Below, in pieces: positions 1 to 11,389 of a stretch of DNA of 64,000 bases (within the stretch, counting starts at the first letter, position 1; each line of letters begins with the position of its first letter). The notes beneath the pieces were generated by a model. It saw only the letters and a list, made by a program, of their open reading frames with translations, had not been told where the DNA came from and did not search any database. Made by a program: the position numbers and the translations under genes. This stretch comes from Plenodomus lindquistii (taxonomy: Eukaryota > Ascomycota > Dothideomycetes > Pleosporales > Leptosphaeriaceae): NCBI GenBank assembly GCA_025504975.1, contig JANUWI010000001.1:4464001-4528000 (forward strand). Direction: 5' to 3'.

Positions 1-389
1 TCCCGTACGTCTGCCTCCGTCTGCTTGCCAGCCAGCGCGATTACAGCTACTGACAGAGCGCAGGTTATTTGCGAGAAGGTCGAGAAGTCAGACATCGCTA
101 CCATCGATAAGAAGAAGTACCTGGTCCCAGCAGACCTCACCGTCGGCCAGTTCGTCTACGTTATCCGCAAGCGCATCAAGCTGTCGCCCGAAAAGGCCAT
201 CTTCATCTTCGTTGATGAAGTCCTGCCACCGACGGCCGCGCTCATGAGCTCAATATATGAGGAGCACAAGGACGAGGATGGTTTCCTATACATCACGTAC
301 GTGCTCTTCCGCCTCCCAATCTCACAAGTCACAAGCACTGACTTCAACACAGCTACTCGGGCGAGAACACGTTCGGTGAGGCAATCTAG
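1..389 (+). CDS. ATG8: Autophagy ubiquitin-like protein Atg8 (3' part)
   Basis: Ubiquitin-like protein that is conjugated to phosphatidylethanolamine and builds the autophagosome membrane. Only the C-terminal part lies in the window. Exons read 1-4, 64-296 and 353-389. The first four bases end an Ile-Pro pair, followed by a GTACGT donor at 5, a CTGAC branch at 50-54 and a CAG acceptor at 61-63. The second intron is 297-352 (GTACGT...ACAG). The spliced product runs VICEKVEKSDIATIDKKKYL (first 20 residues), through the hydrophobic-pocket strand with VLPPTAALM, to ITYSGENTFGEAI. In this family Atg4 cleaves after the Gly of FG, so the tail here would be Glu-Ala-Ile. Family identity is nearly certain; the 5' exons are outside the window. 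Confidence 0.96.
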
Positions 390-1363
390 AGCGGAACCTC
401 TATCCTCTTCCTCTTATCTCTTCGGTCAGCGAGGCTATGGTGAACTCAGGGCGTTTCGGATTTCACGGGTTTCTTTATTCATTACCGCCACTATCACGCA
501 ACACATGGCCAGGACAGCGCAGGGCATGCGATGTACGAAACGAGCGAATACATAGTGCACCGAACAGCATCCTCAGTAGCTAGTGGGCGTATACACCGCA
601 CCTGGACCTGTTTCATGCGCTGTGGACCTCACGGAAGCCTAGGGTGGCTGGTGGAATGCTTGGGGGGCGCTGACACTGCAGATGTAATCTCATCACCTTT
701 GTCCCACTTCAAATGCACCTGGCTTGTTTCATCATACTCAAACATGTATCCGTGACACAGCATTTATTGTACCTCGTGAAAGAACGCGCCTGTACCTGTG
801 CCTGATAAGCCGACGTGACTTGCGGCTCATCCGGACTCCTACCGGCCCCAACCCATGACGACATCGAAGGAGCACATGACCCTCTCTACTGAACATCATG
901 TGCCCAAGACCACGCGTAAGGATGAAGCCCTTGAACGCGTGACTAATCAATAAAATGAACCACAGCTTATCGCACCGCAGGGTGTTGTTTATCGCCATCT
1001 CGACCCACCAAATCGTGGGGTAGCCCGAAGCTCCCAAGGTGGGAACGCGCCGGTGCGTGGGAAGGCGCGTCGCACAGACCACACACGGGTCTAAATGCAA
1101 GTGCGGCCGTGTCGCTTGGTTGGGTCGTTGGATTAATCGTGACTTCAAATGAACATCAACCATACCCATACACATATACATGCGACTTTGAAGGCTTCAC
1201 ACCTTCACACACAGCACGCAGATATATATACTGTTATAGTGTTTGGCGGTGCGAAAGATAAGGCAAGACAAGAGAAAAGAGCAAAGTCGATAATATCCCC
1301 CCCCTCCCGGCACGCGCGTGTATATATCAACCTACACAACACAACCCTCACACCTGAGCGACA
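390..1363. other. Intergenic: ATG8 3' region and NCE101 promoter
   Basis: No supported gene. A 147-codon minus-strand open frame at 738-1181 has no recognisable domain and odd composition, so I do not call it. TATA-like runs occur at about 1220-1230 and 1318-1328, the latter about 40 nt before the NCE101 start codon. Confidence 0.5.
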
Positions 1364-1697
1364 ATGGCATATCAATACTTGATATCCCGGTTCGTCCGCC
1401 CTCCCTCCTCTCCCTTTCCCCTTCCGCCCATTATCCCAAAGTAAAAAAAAAAATCAAGATCAAAAAATAAACCCTCACGGGAGAGAAACTGAGTGCGAGT
1501 AAGTGTGTACATGCTGATGAATTTGTGTGCGCAGAGGTCTCGACCCCGTATTTGCAATTTCTATAGGGTTGGCTGCGGCGTATACACGGATTAATCGCGA
1601 GGAAAAGGAGAAGGGGAGGTCGACGCAGGAGAGTATCGAGGTGTTGAGGAGGAGGTGGGAATTGGTCTGGCGGGGGGAGGAGGGGAAGAAGGTTTGA
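1364..1697 (+). CDS. NCE101: NCE101-type small membrane protein
   Basis: Predicted 62-residue protein of the Nce101 (non-classical export protein 1) family, linked in yeast to leaderless protein export. Exons are 1364-1389 and 1535-1697. The donor GTTCGT at 1390 is weak but the acceptor GCAG at 1531-1534 is good, and the joined frame reads MAYQYLISRGLDPVFAISIG, then a short hydrophobic segment ending AAAYTRINREEKEK. The pattern YLISR-x-LDP-x-FA-x-x-IG and the following basic/acidic helix are the family hallmark. The tail is Arg/Glu rich and ends GEEGKKV. The mechanism in filamentous fungi is not established. Main doubt is the exact donor. Confidence 0.82.
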
Positions 1698-2109
1698 GGG
1701 GGGTTTGGGGTGGGAGGGTATGTGGTATTGTTGTTATTTGTGAGGGAGGGGAAGGGAAAGGAGGATTGTTGTGAAGAAATGTGGGACGGGGACAGCGATG
1801 GTGTCCTCGTGTTTTGGGTGGAGACTATGTGGCTGTGGCACTGTGGGGATGTTAGAGGTCAGACTTGAGAAGATAAGGGATTCACCCCCGGACTAAGCAG
1901 AGTACGCTGCTCGAGGCTTGCCAGACACGCCATCATCACCACGAGTGGCTGTATGGAGTCATAAATCACGTCAATCTGACGACGCAGGCACGCAAAGACG
2001 ACTCCAAAGCACGAGGACCATTTCAATTCAACATTACAACTACTCATCACAAACAAACAAAAACATCTACACTCAAAAAAAAATCAATTATACAAAACAC
2101 ACACCCCCT
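1698..2109. other. Intergenic between convergent genes
   Basis: Shared 3' region of the NCE101-like gene (plus) and the ubiquitin-protease-like gene (minus). It starts G-rich and becomes A-rich near 2040-2090. No coding or RNA feature seen. Confidence 0.5.
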
Positions 2110-5100
2110 TCACTCAAACTCATCAACAATCATCCTCTCCAACTTCCCAGCCCTGCCTCTCAACTTATCCCTCGTATACGTTAAAATCACAACCATGTAA
2201 TGCCCCTCGTCAGGAGCCGGACACGCATCAGCAGGCGGAATAACATGCGGGTTAGCCATTAAATCGGCATGGGCGATGGGCGTATAGTGCGCATCGGCAA
2301 TGTGGTGGAATTGCGGAGCAGCTGGTGCGACACGACCACGTCTGCCGTTTGGTGCGTGGCCGCGAGTTGCGGCGATGTAGTGGGACCAGTTGTCCTCGTC
2401 GGAGTCGGAGTCGGAGTCGGAGTTGCTGGAGTAGATGGTGTCTGTTTCGGTGGGGATGGGGGACGGGGTACGGGACGGGATTGGGGAGAGGGGGGGAAAT
2501 ACAGGGGGTGAGGAGGGGAGATGGGGACTTGATGGAGATCTGGATCTTGGCCTTGACCTTGGTCTTGAACTTGAGCTGGAAAGTGATACTGAATGAGGGC
2601 CTGGAATTGGATCTCGAACAGGAAGGGGACTTGAACTTTCATGTGGACCAACTGGAGAAGCCCCGCCTGGTGGACTGGCCGCAGGAGATCGACGCGGCGG
2701 CATGTAATGTGGTGGCGACGAATAAACGGGTACATTTGCGTGTGGTGATGAGTAAATCGGCGGCCCGCGAATTTCCCTTTCTTCTACGGTCAAGGTGAAG
2801 TTCCTTCTAGGAGGATTACGAAATTCAATCGCAAACGTTACAACTGCAGCATCAGGAACTTCCCTTCCGTTCTCGTCGCGATGTGGTATCATGTCGAGGT
2901 TGCGAACCTCACCGTCGATTTCGATTAAATCGGTTGTTGTGTCCATTTGTGGCGGTTGTCCAACAGCATTGAGGGGGTGGGTCGTGTAGACAACTATGCC
3001 TTCGTCCCGATCGTTCATAATCACAACGGTTGTGAAGCGAAGATCGTGATCATGGATTCTGAACTCCTCATCGCGCTCGGGAGGCATTCTGTGGTTTACA
3101 TACCGTGCGTGGTCGAATAAATCTGCCAATTGCCGCCGTATTGATGCCAGATGTCTGTGTCGACGTCCCGGTCCGTCGGCTGGGTCGTTGATGCCGTTGA
3201 TTGTAAACTCCAGATGTGTGGGTTCTTCATAATCCAAAAGCTCGTTCTCAGGTCCTCGGTCCACCATGTTTACATAAGTAGCGCCACGTCTTGGTCTTGG
3301 AACAGTGAGTTCGAAATACTCCTGATCTTCTGTTAGATCAATGGTTCCGTTGAGGTGAATTATCTCTGTGGCTCTGTTGAGGTCCACACGGAGATTATCG
3401 ACCGTGGGGTCGTTGTTGTAAAGCATAAAGGCGAGTTCTTCTAAGCCGTTATAGACAACAGCGACAGTTCTGAACTGGTTGACTCCACCCCTCACTTCAA
3501 CACGGGTGGCCGCATCGTGCCATGGTTCAAATCTTCTTGGTGCTAATGCGTGGTCGTATCTAATCCTGATGGGTAATACCCAGTGATCCCCATCGCGGCG
3601 TGGATTTCGCTCAAGTTCTGAACCATGGTCTGATGGGAGTTCTGGAAAGAACTGTTCTTGGCCAAAGATCCCTCTATGTGGCAACGGAACAAAGTTCCAA
3701 TTGTCTCTTCGGGTTCCTCGATTCGTAACGACAGTAGCATCTCCCTGCTCTTCGACAAGTTGCTGCACTCCATCGACGTCGGCAACTTCGTGCGCCTCTC
3801 CATCGATATAAATTATTTCCGTTACAGATTCCCAGTCAAGCTCGATTGCATTGGGCTCGAAGACGGGATTGGAATTGAACACGACCCTTGGTTCACCTCC
3901 ATTGACGATGACAACCACGGTTGCGACTCTGGCCAGTCCGTCCTCGTCCGTCTCATCATCCACTCCGTAGTAACTTTCGATACGTGTGGCGGCGTCGTAG
4001 AGTGGACTCAAGCTCTCCATCGCTGTTTCACTGTCGAAACGATGGGGGATTGTCAATGTGATGTTGCGACGTCGTCTTCTATCCTCTCGAGCTTCGCGTC
4101 TTCTGTTCTCCACAGCTTCGTTCCTAGCTACGCGTCTTCTGTTCTCCGCAGCTTCTTCCCTAGCTTCGCGTCTAATGGTGGATCGGCGCCTAAGATTCTC
4201 ATATTCTTCCTCTTCAGCATAGAGCCTGTCGAACTGGGCGTCTTCAGCAGCAGTGTTTCTGCGTTGCAGTGGGACGACATGCCCGCCGTTCCTCCCAGGC
4301 GCTTGATTTCTGACAACGATAAAACCTCCCCAGTCGTCCTCAATGACTTCTTCCTCTCCATCAATATGGAATACATCCGTCACCACTCTCCAGTCGATCA
4401 AATAATTGCCGTCAACATTGGGGTTGTACATGGCTCTGGCGTCGTTGGTACGCAAGAGTCTTGGTCTTCCTCCGTTGATGATGACAACCGCAGTCCTGAT
4501 TGTCTCGTAGTCATCATCTTCCATGTCTTCAACACCGATGTAACGTTCGTAGCGCGTGGCAGCGTCGATATAATCCTGTAAGGGCCATAGTTCTGGCGGA
4601 ACTCTAGACCCATCGAAGCGACGGCGAAAGAACAATCTGATATCCGGATTTTCAGCCTCAGTCAATATACTATCGCTGAACAGAGGCTCTATATAATCCT
4701 CCTCAATTTCCTCGTCACTGTCACCAGTGGGGCGTGGCAGGAATATAGGAATGCTACGAGGCTTCGACAACGGGGGGCTTCGCAATTTGATGCGATCGAG
4801 TCTGCTTTCGCCGCTGTAGGCTCTGAAGACGCAAGTCGTCTTGTCGCCACCGTCGTCACTGTCATCGCTGTCATCTTCCTCTAGATCATGCATCTTCATA
4901 TCTCCGTCAATGTCCATGACTCTCGAAAGCTGTTCTGGTTGTTCGCCCATTTCGTCTAGATCCTCCAAGCCTAACTCCTCCTGCAGTTGCTGCTCGGTGA
5001 CCTCGCCTAGACCGTCAAAGTCCTCCATGCCTTCCGAGACAGGCTGGGAGCGGATACCATCGTCATCATCTTCAAGAGCCTGTTCTCTTAGTCGTTGCCT

Positions 5101-6244
5101 TTCTTCCTCAAATAGCTCCTCTATTGCCACTTCGATATCATGCCGTCGCTCTTCTAGCCGCAACCGCTCAATTTCTTCCTGGCGCTCCCTTGCTCGTTGC
5201 TCCCTCGCTTGTTCTCTTTCTCGCTCAGGCCGTTCATCCTCGTCTCTCAAATCACGTGCTGTTTTCATTTCCCCTGCGTGTCCTAGTCCACCATGCGCAA
5301 TCGAACTGCTAAGCGTATACGACACCGGAAGCTCATCAAAATTTTGATACTGCCCCAACTGCAGCGTTTCAGGGATTGTGAAAGGATCACTCTGCTTCCA
5401 CCTGCCTTTGTTCCTGTGAATATTCACGCTAATTCGGAGGACCTGTGGTACAGCTTCGATACTGCGATGCACCCGAGTCCATCGCGTGTGCCTGCAGGTC
5501 CGGCAGAACTGTTTGATGTTATACGGCCTGAAGTACTCTGTGATCATATCCTCTAAGCTTGGCTGGGTCCGTGAATCGTAGTTGAGTTCTAGCATTTGTT
5601 CTGAGTGCCGAGCTGCGCTTTCGCGATTGCATCTAAGGCACCACCTATGCTCATTGAGGTGTAGTGTGAAAAGGGAAGTAGTCTCGTGATTCCATACACG
5701 CTCGCGTGGAAAACGCAAGTTGGCACGACTTGTTAGCCACTGGTAGAAGGCGTGTGGGCTGATGTGGTGATTACCGGTCCGTCTTGCTGCCCGTCGGAGG
5801 GCTGTGACGGCTGGATGAGTCCACAGAATGGGTACATTTGGTGCAGGGGCGTGGTCCCAATAAACGTTCGTGATCTCTTTGAGAAAGCACACGTGACAGT
5901 CCTCATACTCGCATGTGTCTTCGTCATGTGAGCGGATCCAATTGACGAAAATTGGAAGATGCATCAAGGATTGGTATACAGCATTGTGGTGGTTCATATG
6001 CGTTGAGCTACCAGTGGGAAGAGGGCGGGTGAATCCTCTTGGTCCTTGGTTGGCCCTCTGCGGATCTACTGGCCATCTTGTGTTCAATTTCTGGCCCTGA
6101 AAGATCTGTCAGTATGTACATCTCTGTAGTTTTCTAGTGAATTATGAGGCGACAACGTACATAATGATCGAATCGGCGCTGAGTCCAAGACTTCAATTGG
6201 AAGACGTCGTTTCCTGGCGCAGCATTCCGTGTTGTGGGCGGCAT
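2110..6244 (-). CDS. Ubiquitin-specific-protease-like protein, catalytic Cys lost, with internal repeats
   Basis: Two exons (6244-6161 and 6096-2110) give 1356 residues. The 64-nt intron has a GTACGT donor, an ACTGAC branch and a CAG acceptor. The N-terminal segment NAVYQSLMHLPIFVNWI (about residues 66-82) matches the USP Cys box, but the Cys position is Asn (HMNHHNAVYQ). Two CxxC pairs (WCLRC, FCRTC; about residues 180-230) fit the USP zinc ribbon, and DEGHYMVV near residue 1325 is the His box. Between them lies about 1000 extra residues: an Arg/Glu coiled coil (about 300-365), acidic tracts, four diverged repeats carrying DAATR and TVVVIVNGG/IDGE motifs, and a Pro/Ser-rich part. I infer a ubiquitin-binding pseudo-enzyme. 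Most USPs lack this repeat block. Confidence 0.7.
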
Positions 6245-6961
6245 CGTTGATTAGTTCGTCCAAGGTTTGAGGGCAGTATGTAGGCGTTGTAAGGTTGTTT
6301 ATTGGTAGATCGGGAGGACACTTGACCTCGTAGACCAGGGCTTGATGTATAGTATTCTAAAGACGGTACATACAAGGAAACGAGGGTTGAAAGACATCCT
6401 TTGGCAGGGTCGGTGGCTCGTCATGACATGAATGCATTGTTCCATTCGTTCAGACAGCGACAAAGGGAAACGAGAGGACGCCTTTGTTTGTCCATCCCCA
6501 ACGTACACGGAATGAGCTTTCTTGTGCTCGGAGATGGTGTATGCCATATTCTGTTATCTCTGGGGATACATCATCACCCGCTGGCTGTCCCAGTATCTGC
6601 CGCGTCTTGCTGTTACAGTGCAATTTACGAATTGACAATTGACGGCGGGCGAACTCGCAGCTTCTTGGAAGGCATCGTTCCAGATGACTCTATAAAGTTT
6701 TTGGGATGACATGACCAGAACGGTGTCTAGTGCATGCGACGCAAGAAAAGCCCAGAGGTGTGAGGATGAAGGAAGGGTGCCGCGCTAGCTCGAAGTCGGG
6801 TGGTTAATCAGAAACAGCGACCCCACGCGCGCGCAATCCACCCGCTGCTCAGAACACCACACCGCCAAGAGCCACGCTGTTGAGGCGCGCGCACCATTGC
6901 CCACGTCCACCAAAGCACACGTTGCCTCGCTCGCCCACGGTAGGCGGCCCTCGACCGCGCC
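6245..6961. other. Divergent promoter region
   Basis: Lies between the start of the USP-like gene (minus) and MSO1 (plus). Short open frames on both strands show no domain. The last 150 bases before MSO1 are C-rich, as is common in leaders of this genome. Confidence 0.5.
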
Positions 6962-7849
6962 ATGTCGTCGTACCTCAACAACCTCCTCACCAACACCACA
7001 TCGCGCTACAACAACCTGCGGCGCGAGCTTCTCTCTGGCGAAACAGACGGCGACACCGAAGACGACTCACACCTTTCGCGAGTCCTGCGCGCATACTACA
7101 CGGAAAAGGGCAGGCCGTTCCCGCCATGGCTGCCTCCCGACCCAAAGGCTCCCCAGGCAGCACCTGTCCAGTTCGCATCGTCGTCGGGCCGCCAGCAAGG
7201 CCAAGGGCAGGCAGCGCCAATGGGTCGAGGAGGCGGACTCAGTGATCTATGGGACAATCCAGCGCCACAGCAACAGCCGCAACAGCCGCAATCGTTGCGC
7301 CGAGGGCCAGGCGGACGAGGCGGTGGCGCGCATCCGCTGCATGGCCGCCCAGGCATGGGCAATTCCCTGACGCCAGAGCCGCAGTCGCAGGGCAGACCAC
7401 TGCCGAGCCAGAGAGCTGGGAGCTACCAAAGCTCGCTTGCAGGAAACGCGTTGACGGATGCATCACCACCACCAAGCTCAGGAGGGGGAACATCAGCACA
7501 GGAGAGGCTCAAGGCCCGGTTGTGGGGGTCAGGGAGGTCAACGAGCCCAGCACCACGAACCAACTCTCAAGAGTCAGTCAGCTCGGGTTCGGCAGGCGGG
7601 CGAAATCCCTACGAGCGACCTCCACAAGGCGGACGACCACCGTATCCCGACGAGCGCAACAACAGCTATGGAAGCACGGGCGGCGGCGGCGGGAGACAAC
7701 AAGGGGGCATCTCTGCCAACTCGCCGTGGAGCGGCAACGAGGACCCTTATGCGCCCCAGGGTGGTGGAGGATATGGTGGAGGCGCACCTCCACAGCGCGG
7801 GCCGCAGGGGGGGCGCATTGGTCTACCGAGTGGACCGCGCATGCGCTGA
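6962..7849 (+). CDS. MSO1: Mso1-type Sec1-binding exocytosis protein
   Basis: Single exon, 295 residues. The N-terminal 65 residues (MSSYLNNLLTNTTSRYNNLR at the start, then ARAYYTEKGRPFPPWLPPDP-like text reading RVLRAYYTEKGRPFPPWLPP) match the Sec1-binding region of Mso1, which binds Sec1 and the exocytic SNARE complex at sites of secretion. The rest is disordered: Gln/Pro-rich, then Gly/Arg/Ser-rich, with RLKARLWGSGR near residue 183 as the only other conserved-looking patch. Start chosen at the ATG that begins the conserved helix. In hyphae the protein would be expected at growing tips; that is inference. Confidence 0.85.
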   Translation: MSSYLNNLLTNTTSRYNNLRRELLSGETDGDTEDDSHLSRVLRAYYTEKGRPFPPWLPPDPKAPQAAPVQFASSSGRQQGQGQAAPMGRGGGLSDLWDNPAPQQQPQQPQSLRRGPGGRGGGAHPLHGRPGMGNSLTPEPQSQGRPLPSQRAGSYQSSLAGNALTDASPPPSSGGGTSAQERLKARLWGSGRSTSPAPRTNSQESVSSGSAGGRNPYERPPQGGRPPYPDERNNSYGSTGGGGGRQQGGISANSPWSGNEDPYAPQGGGGYGGGAPPQRGPQGGRIGLPSGPRMR

Positions 7850-8337
7850 GCAATGCATCTACTGACATGGGCTGGCGTATTGGTTACTATGGCATTTGCT
7901 GGCATTGCATGTTTGGGGGTCTGTGGCGTTGGGAACGGCGTCTACAATAAACTCGGGCAGGCTACAGAGCGATGGAGTTGCTGCCCCAGTTTAAATCCGT
8001 AATAATTCAAAGACGTTTCTTCATAACCATTGCGCATTGTGTCGCTGTCGCTGTCGCTGTCAAAGCCGGCTCAATAGTTTATCGCCGCCGCCGCATCCCC
8101 CGCACAGCCACGCACCAACGTCATACGGCTGCCGACTAGCTCCCACCTGCAGCTCTCAAGCACAAGCATCACCTGCAACGAGTTGCGCCGCCCAAGAACG
8201 CGTGTCTCGCCCACCACCAGGCCTTATCCCTAAATTCTCGTGCCAAAACATCTGACGACCTTGCATTCTGAACATTTGACTCTTGATTTGACTTTGTGCC
8301 GTGCATCTAAACAACTCGAGTGGTTGCCTTGCCCCGC
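7850..8337. other. Intergenic: MSO1 3' region and GYP7 promoter
   Basis: No gene seen. A short (GTCGCT)n run near 8040-8060 and a C-rich stretch at 8060-8230 precede the GYP7 start. Confidence 0.5.
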
Positions 8338-11043
8338 ATGGCTCCTCCGGCGCAGACGCCCCCGTCGCCCACGGCCAGCTTCTACGACCTGAGCGATGAT
8401 GAAGAGGGCGAATACAACACCATAAGACACAAAACTAGCGGCAAGGGAGTCAAGCTACTGTACACCAAGAGCAAGGTAGGCATAAGCTCTTATATCAGCC
8501 GAGTGGCGTAAACGTCAGTCTGACCTCTCCAGGTCTATGTCCATCCGTCGCCATCAGCCAAAGACAACATCCCAGGCTTCGTAGCCCTCGTCCAGCAAAA
8601 GTCTGCCAACAACTCCAACGATGCGCGGCCCACGTCCTCGTCATCTGCGCGCAGCATCAACGCGTCTTCGCTGCTACTGGCTTGGGTTCCAGAATCTGGC
8701 CTCGGAGATGCCTACGATACCTACGTAAAGGTCGATCTATCAGACTCGTCATCGCCGCCGAGGCAATCATACCTCGTCCCCTCACCTCCTACCACGTCTG
8801 TACACAGCGGAACGCCCGGTTATGCGTTCGCGCTACCCGTCAGTGAGATATATTCTCTACTGATACGACCACCAAGTATCGGATGGTGGTTCGGAAGTGT
8901 GGTCGTCAATACAAAGGCTGGCGACAGTTTCCCAGCGCTATTCTTCCACGATAGCGAATGCCAGTCGACCATCATGCAGCGCAAGAAGCTGGCCAAAGAA
9001 AGCTTTGACCCATTCGGCGATGGCGGAGGCATGTTCTGGGGCGGAGACGAAGTGCTGAGGTGGCTCAAGAGATATGTTAACGTAGAGCGGTCCGGCGCCG
9101 ACCCCAGCATATACCTCATCGACCCGACAGAAGAAGACAAGCGATCCTTTGGCAAGGACGCCTCAAAGAGAAAAAGCACTGAAGGCAAACCCACCGAGGC
9201 TTCTTCCTCACAGCAAAGTGGCAAGCGTGACGGCGGCATGGATCCAGTTACCAAAGCACTCAAGGAGGCGAGGTGGAACTTTCTGGAGAAGCTCAGCCAG
9301 GTCACAACGTTCACTAGGAGAACAGCTCAAGCCGTAGCCGACAATCCTAAAGTACCGCCCCAGGTGAGACGTCTGATCCAGAATCCAGAAGTACAGACTT
9401 TGCAAGAGGAGTTTGATAGCGCGCGGCTATATCTGGCAAGATGGGCTATGGGCATTGCTGAGCAAAGCGAGCGCGATCGAAACCAAAGAATATGGACCGC
9501 AAAGGACGTGCTGGCAATGGAACAAGGTGACCTGGGTGACTTTGAGATTCTAGACATGGACAAGATGACCCTGGCCGACCGCCGGCAGCCTGTCACTTTG
9601 ACCGAATGGAAAGGATTCTTCGACACGAAAGGTCGATTACAATTGACACCTGACGAGGTCAAGGATCGCATTTTCCACGGCGGTCTAGACCCCGACGATG
9701 GCGTACGCAAGGAGGCGTGGCTGTTCTTGCTAGGAGTATACGACTGGGATAGCTCCGAGGAAGAGCGTCGCGCAAACCTCAACAGCCGACGAGACGAATA
9801 CATCAGACTCAAGGGCGCATGGTGGGAGCGCATGGTCGAGGGGAATCAAACCGAAGAACAGGAAGAGTGGTGGAGGGAACAAAAGAACAGAATAGGTTCG
9901 TACTACCGTGCAAGCTATGATCCTCGAAAACCTGGCTGACTTGTCCCCATTCTTTGGGGTTCGCTGTATAGAGAAAGATGTGCATCGAACAGATCGCAAC
10001 ATCCCAATCTTCGCGGGCGAGGACATTCCACATCCTGATCCCGACTCGCCATTCGCCGATGTTGGCACCAACGTGCATCTCGAGCAGCTCAAAGACATGC
10101 TACTCACCTACAATGAGTACAACAAGGATCTTGGCTATGTTCAAGGCATGAGCGATCTGCTCGCGCCTATCTATGCAGTAATGCAGGACGACGCAGTTGC
10201 ATTCTGGGGCTTTGTTGGATTCATGGACCGCATGGTAAGTTCTGCGGATATTGTTGGACGACCATCAGAGCTTACCTCGTAATAGGAACGAAACTTTCTG
10301 CGAAACCAGTCGGGTATGCGCATGCAGCTCACGACCCTGGACCACTTGGTTCAGATCATGGATCCCAAGCTGTATCTTCATCTCCAGTCTGCTGACTCGA
10401 CAAATTTCTTCTTTTTCTTCCGAATGCTTCTTGTCTGGTACAAGCGAGAATTTGAGTGGGCAGACACTTTGCGATTATGGGAATCACTCTGGACGGACTA
10501 CCTGAGCAGCAATTTCCACATTTTCATCGCGCTTGCTATCCTGGAGAAGCATCGGGATGTAATCATGGCTCATCTAAAGCATTTCGATGAAGTGCTGAAG
10601 TACGGTAAGTTTAGCACGGGCTCTACTACTACAGTTGGTCGAAGCTGACAAATTGTTTTCTAGTGAACGAGCTGTCTGGCACCATGGATCTGGAGTCAAC
10701 GCTCGTTCGTGCAGAGTCCCTTTTCAAGAGATTCCAGCGAACGGTCGAGACGATTGACAAGAAGGGCAACTTCCCATCGGCACCCCAAGCAAGGCAACGC
10801 AAGCTGGCCGCTGCGCTGATGGCCGGTCCCGGCTCAGGGCCTAGCACAAGCATAAGTCCTAAGCCCTCCTCATCAAACGATCAAGGCGCAACATCGGCCA
10901 CAGACAAAGGCAAACAAGTAGGTGAAGACGGGTCAAGTGATGTTAAGGTCATCAGTCCTGAGCTGCGCGCTCTACTCAGTAGAAAAGTGGAGAAGCTCGA
11001 CAAGGAAACAGTCGTTGAGTACGGTGGTGGCGTTGGAAAGTAG
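8338..11043 (+). CDS. GYP7: GYP7-type Rab GTPase-activating protein (TBC domain)
   Basis: Five exons: 8338-8475, 8533-9895, 9972-10234, 10286-10604, 10664-11043, all in phase, giving 820 residues. The N-terminal third is the Gyp7/TBC1D15 Rab-binding-type region (ALPVSEIYSLLIRPPSIGWW, then FPALFFHD). The TBC domain starts near LTEWKGFFD; the arginine finger is in RIEKDVHRTDRN, made by the exon 2/3 junction, and the glutamine finger is in GYVQGMSD. These supply Arg and Gln in trans to speed GTP hydrolysis by Rab proteins, Ypt7 in the yeast case, so vacuole and endosome traffic is the expected role. The C-terminal tail is Ser/Pro-rich and ends in a short helix (SPELRALLSRKVEKLDKETV). Confidence 0.93.
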
Positions 11044-11389
11044 TCGGTTTGAAAGTTTATTTGCATGGCGTTTAGGAAATATCGCAAACGCTCGGGGGTC
11101 CATCGGTTGCTCTACCAGGTTTGACATGGAGCTGTCAATAGCTCGGCGTCTTCACGTTCACCTCAGTCTCACTTCACTTTTCGGCACAATTTGAAGCTAT
11201 CAATACTCTTTCTCCACACAGTTTCTATCATGTATCGTCATATGAATTGCTTACAATCTTCAATGTTGTTTGGGCAACGTAACACGTATTGAAGTCTTCA
11301 CTGTTTCTTAGGGTTTGCTGCATCAACACGTTTCACTCTCCAGTGAATCGCTCGACGCCAAGCCGCGAACAGTTATACAAATTTCTACC
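11044..11389. other. Intergenic
   Basis: Short spacer between two plus-strand genes. I see no feature beyond a weakly T-rich stretch. Confidence 0.5.

Noticed and set aside
47..63. ATG8 exon starting at 47 (reading TDRAQ before VICEK)
   Set aside because: The family has an Ile-Pro before VICEK; bases 1-4 supply that Pro, and a donor, branch and acceptor make 5-63 an intron.
738..1181. 147-codon minus-strand frame after ATG8
   Set aside because: No domain, Arg/His-rich, no splice or promoter support; expected by chance in this length of DNA.
3658..4581. 307-codon plus-strand open frame
   Set aside because: Lies wholly inside the USP-like gene on the other strand; rich in Ser and Phe with no domain. 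It is a shadow of the coding strand.
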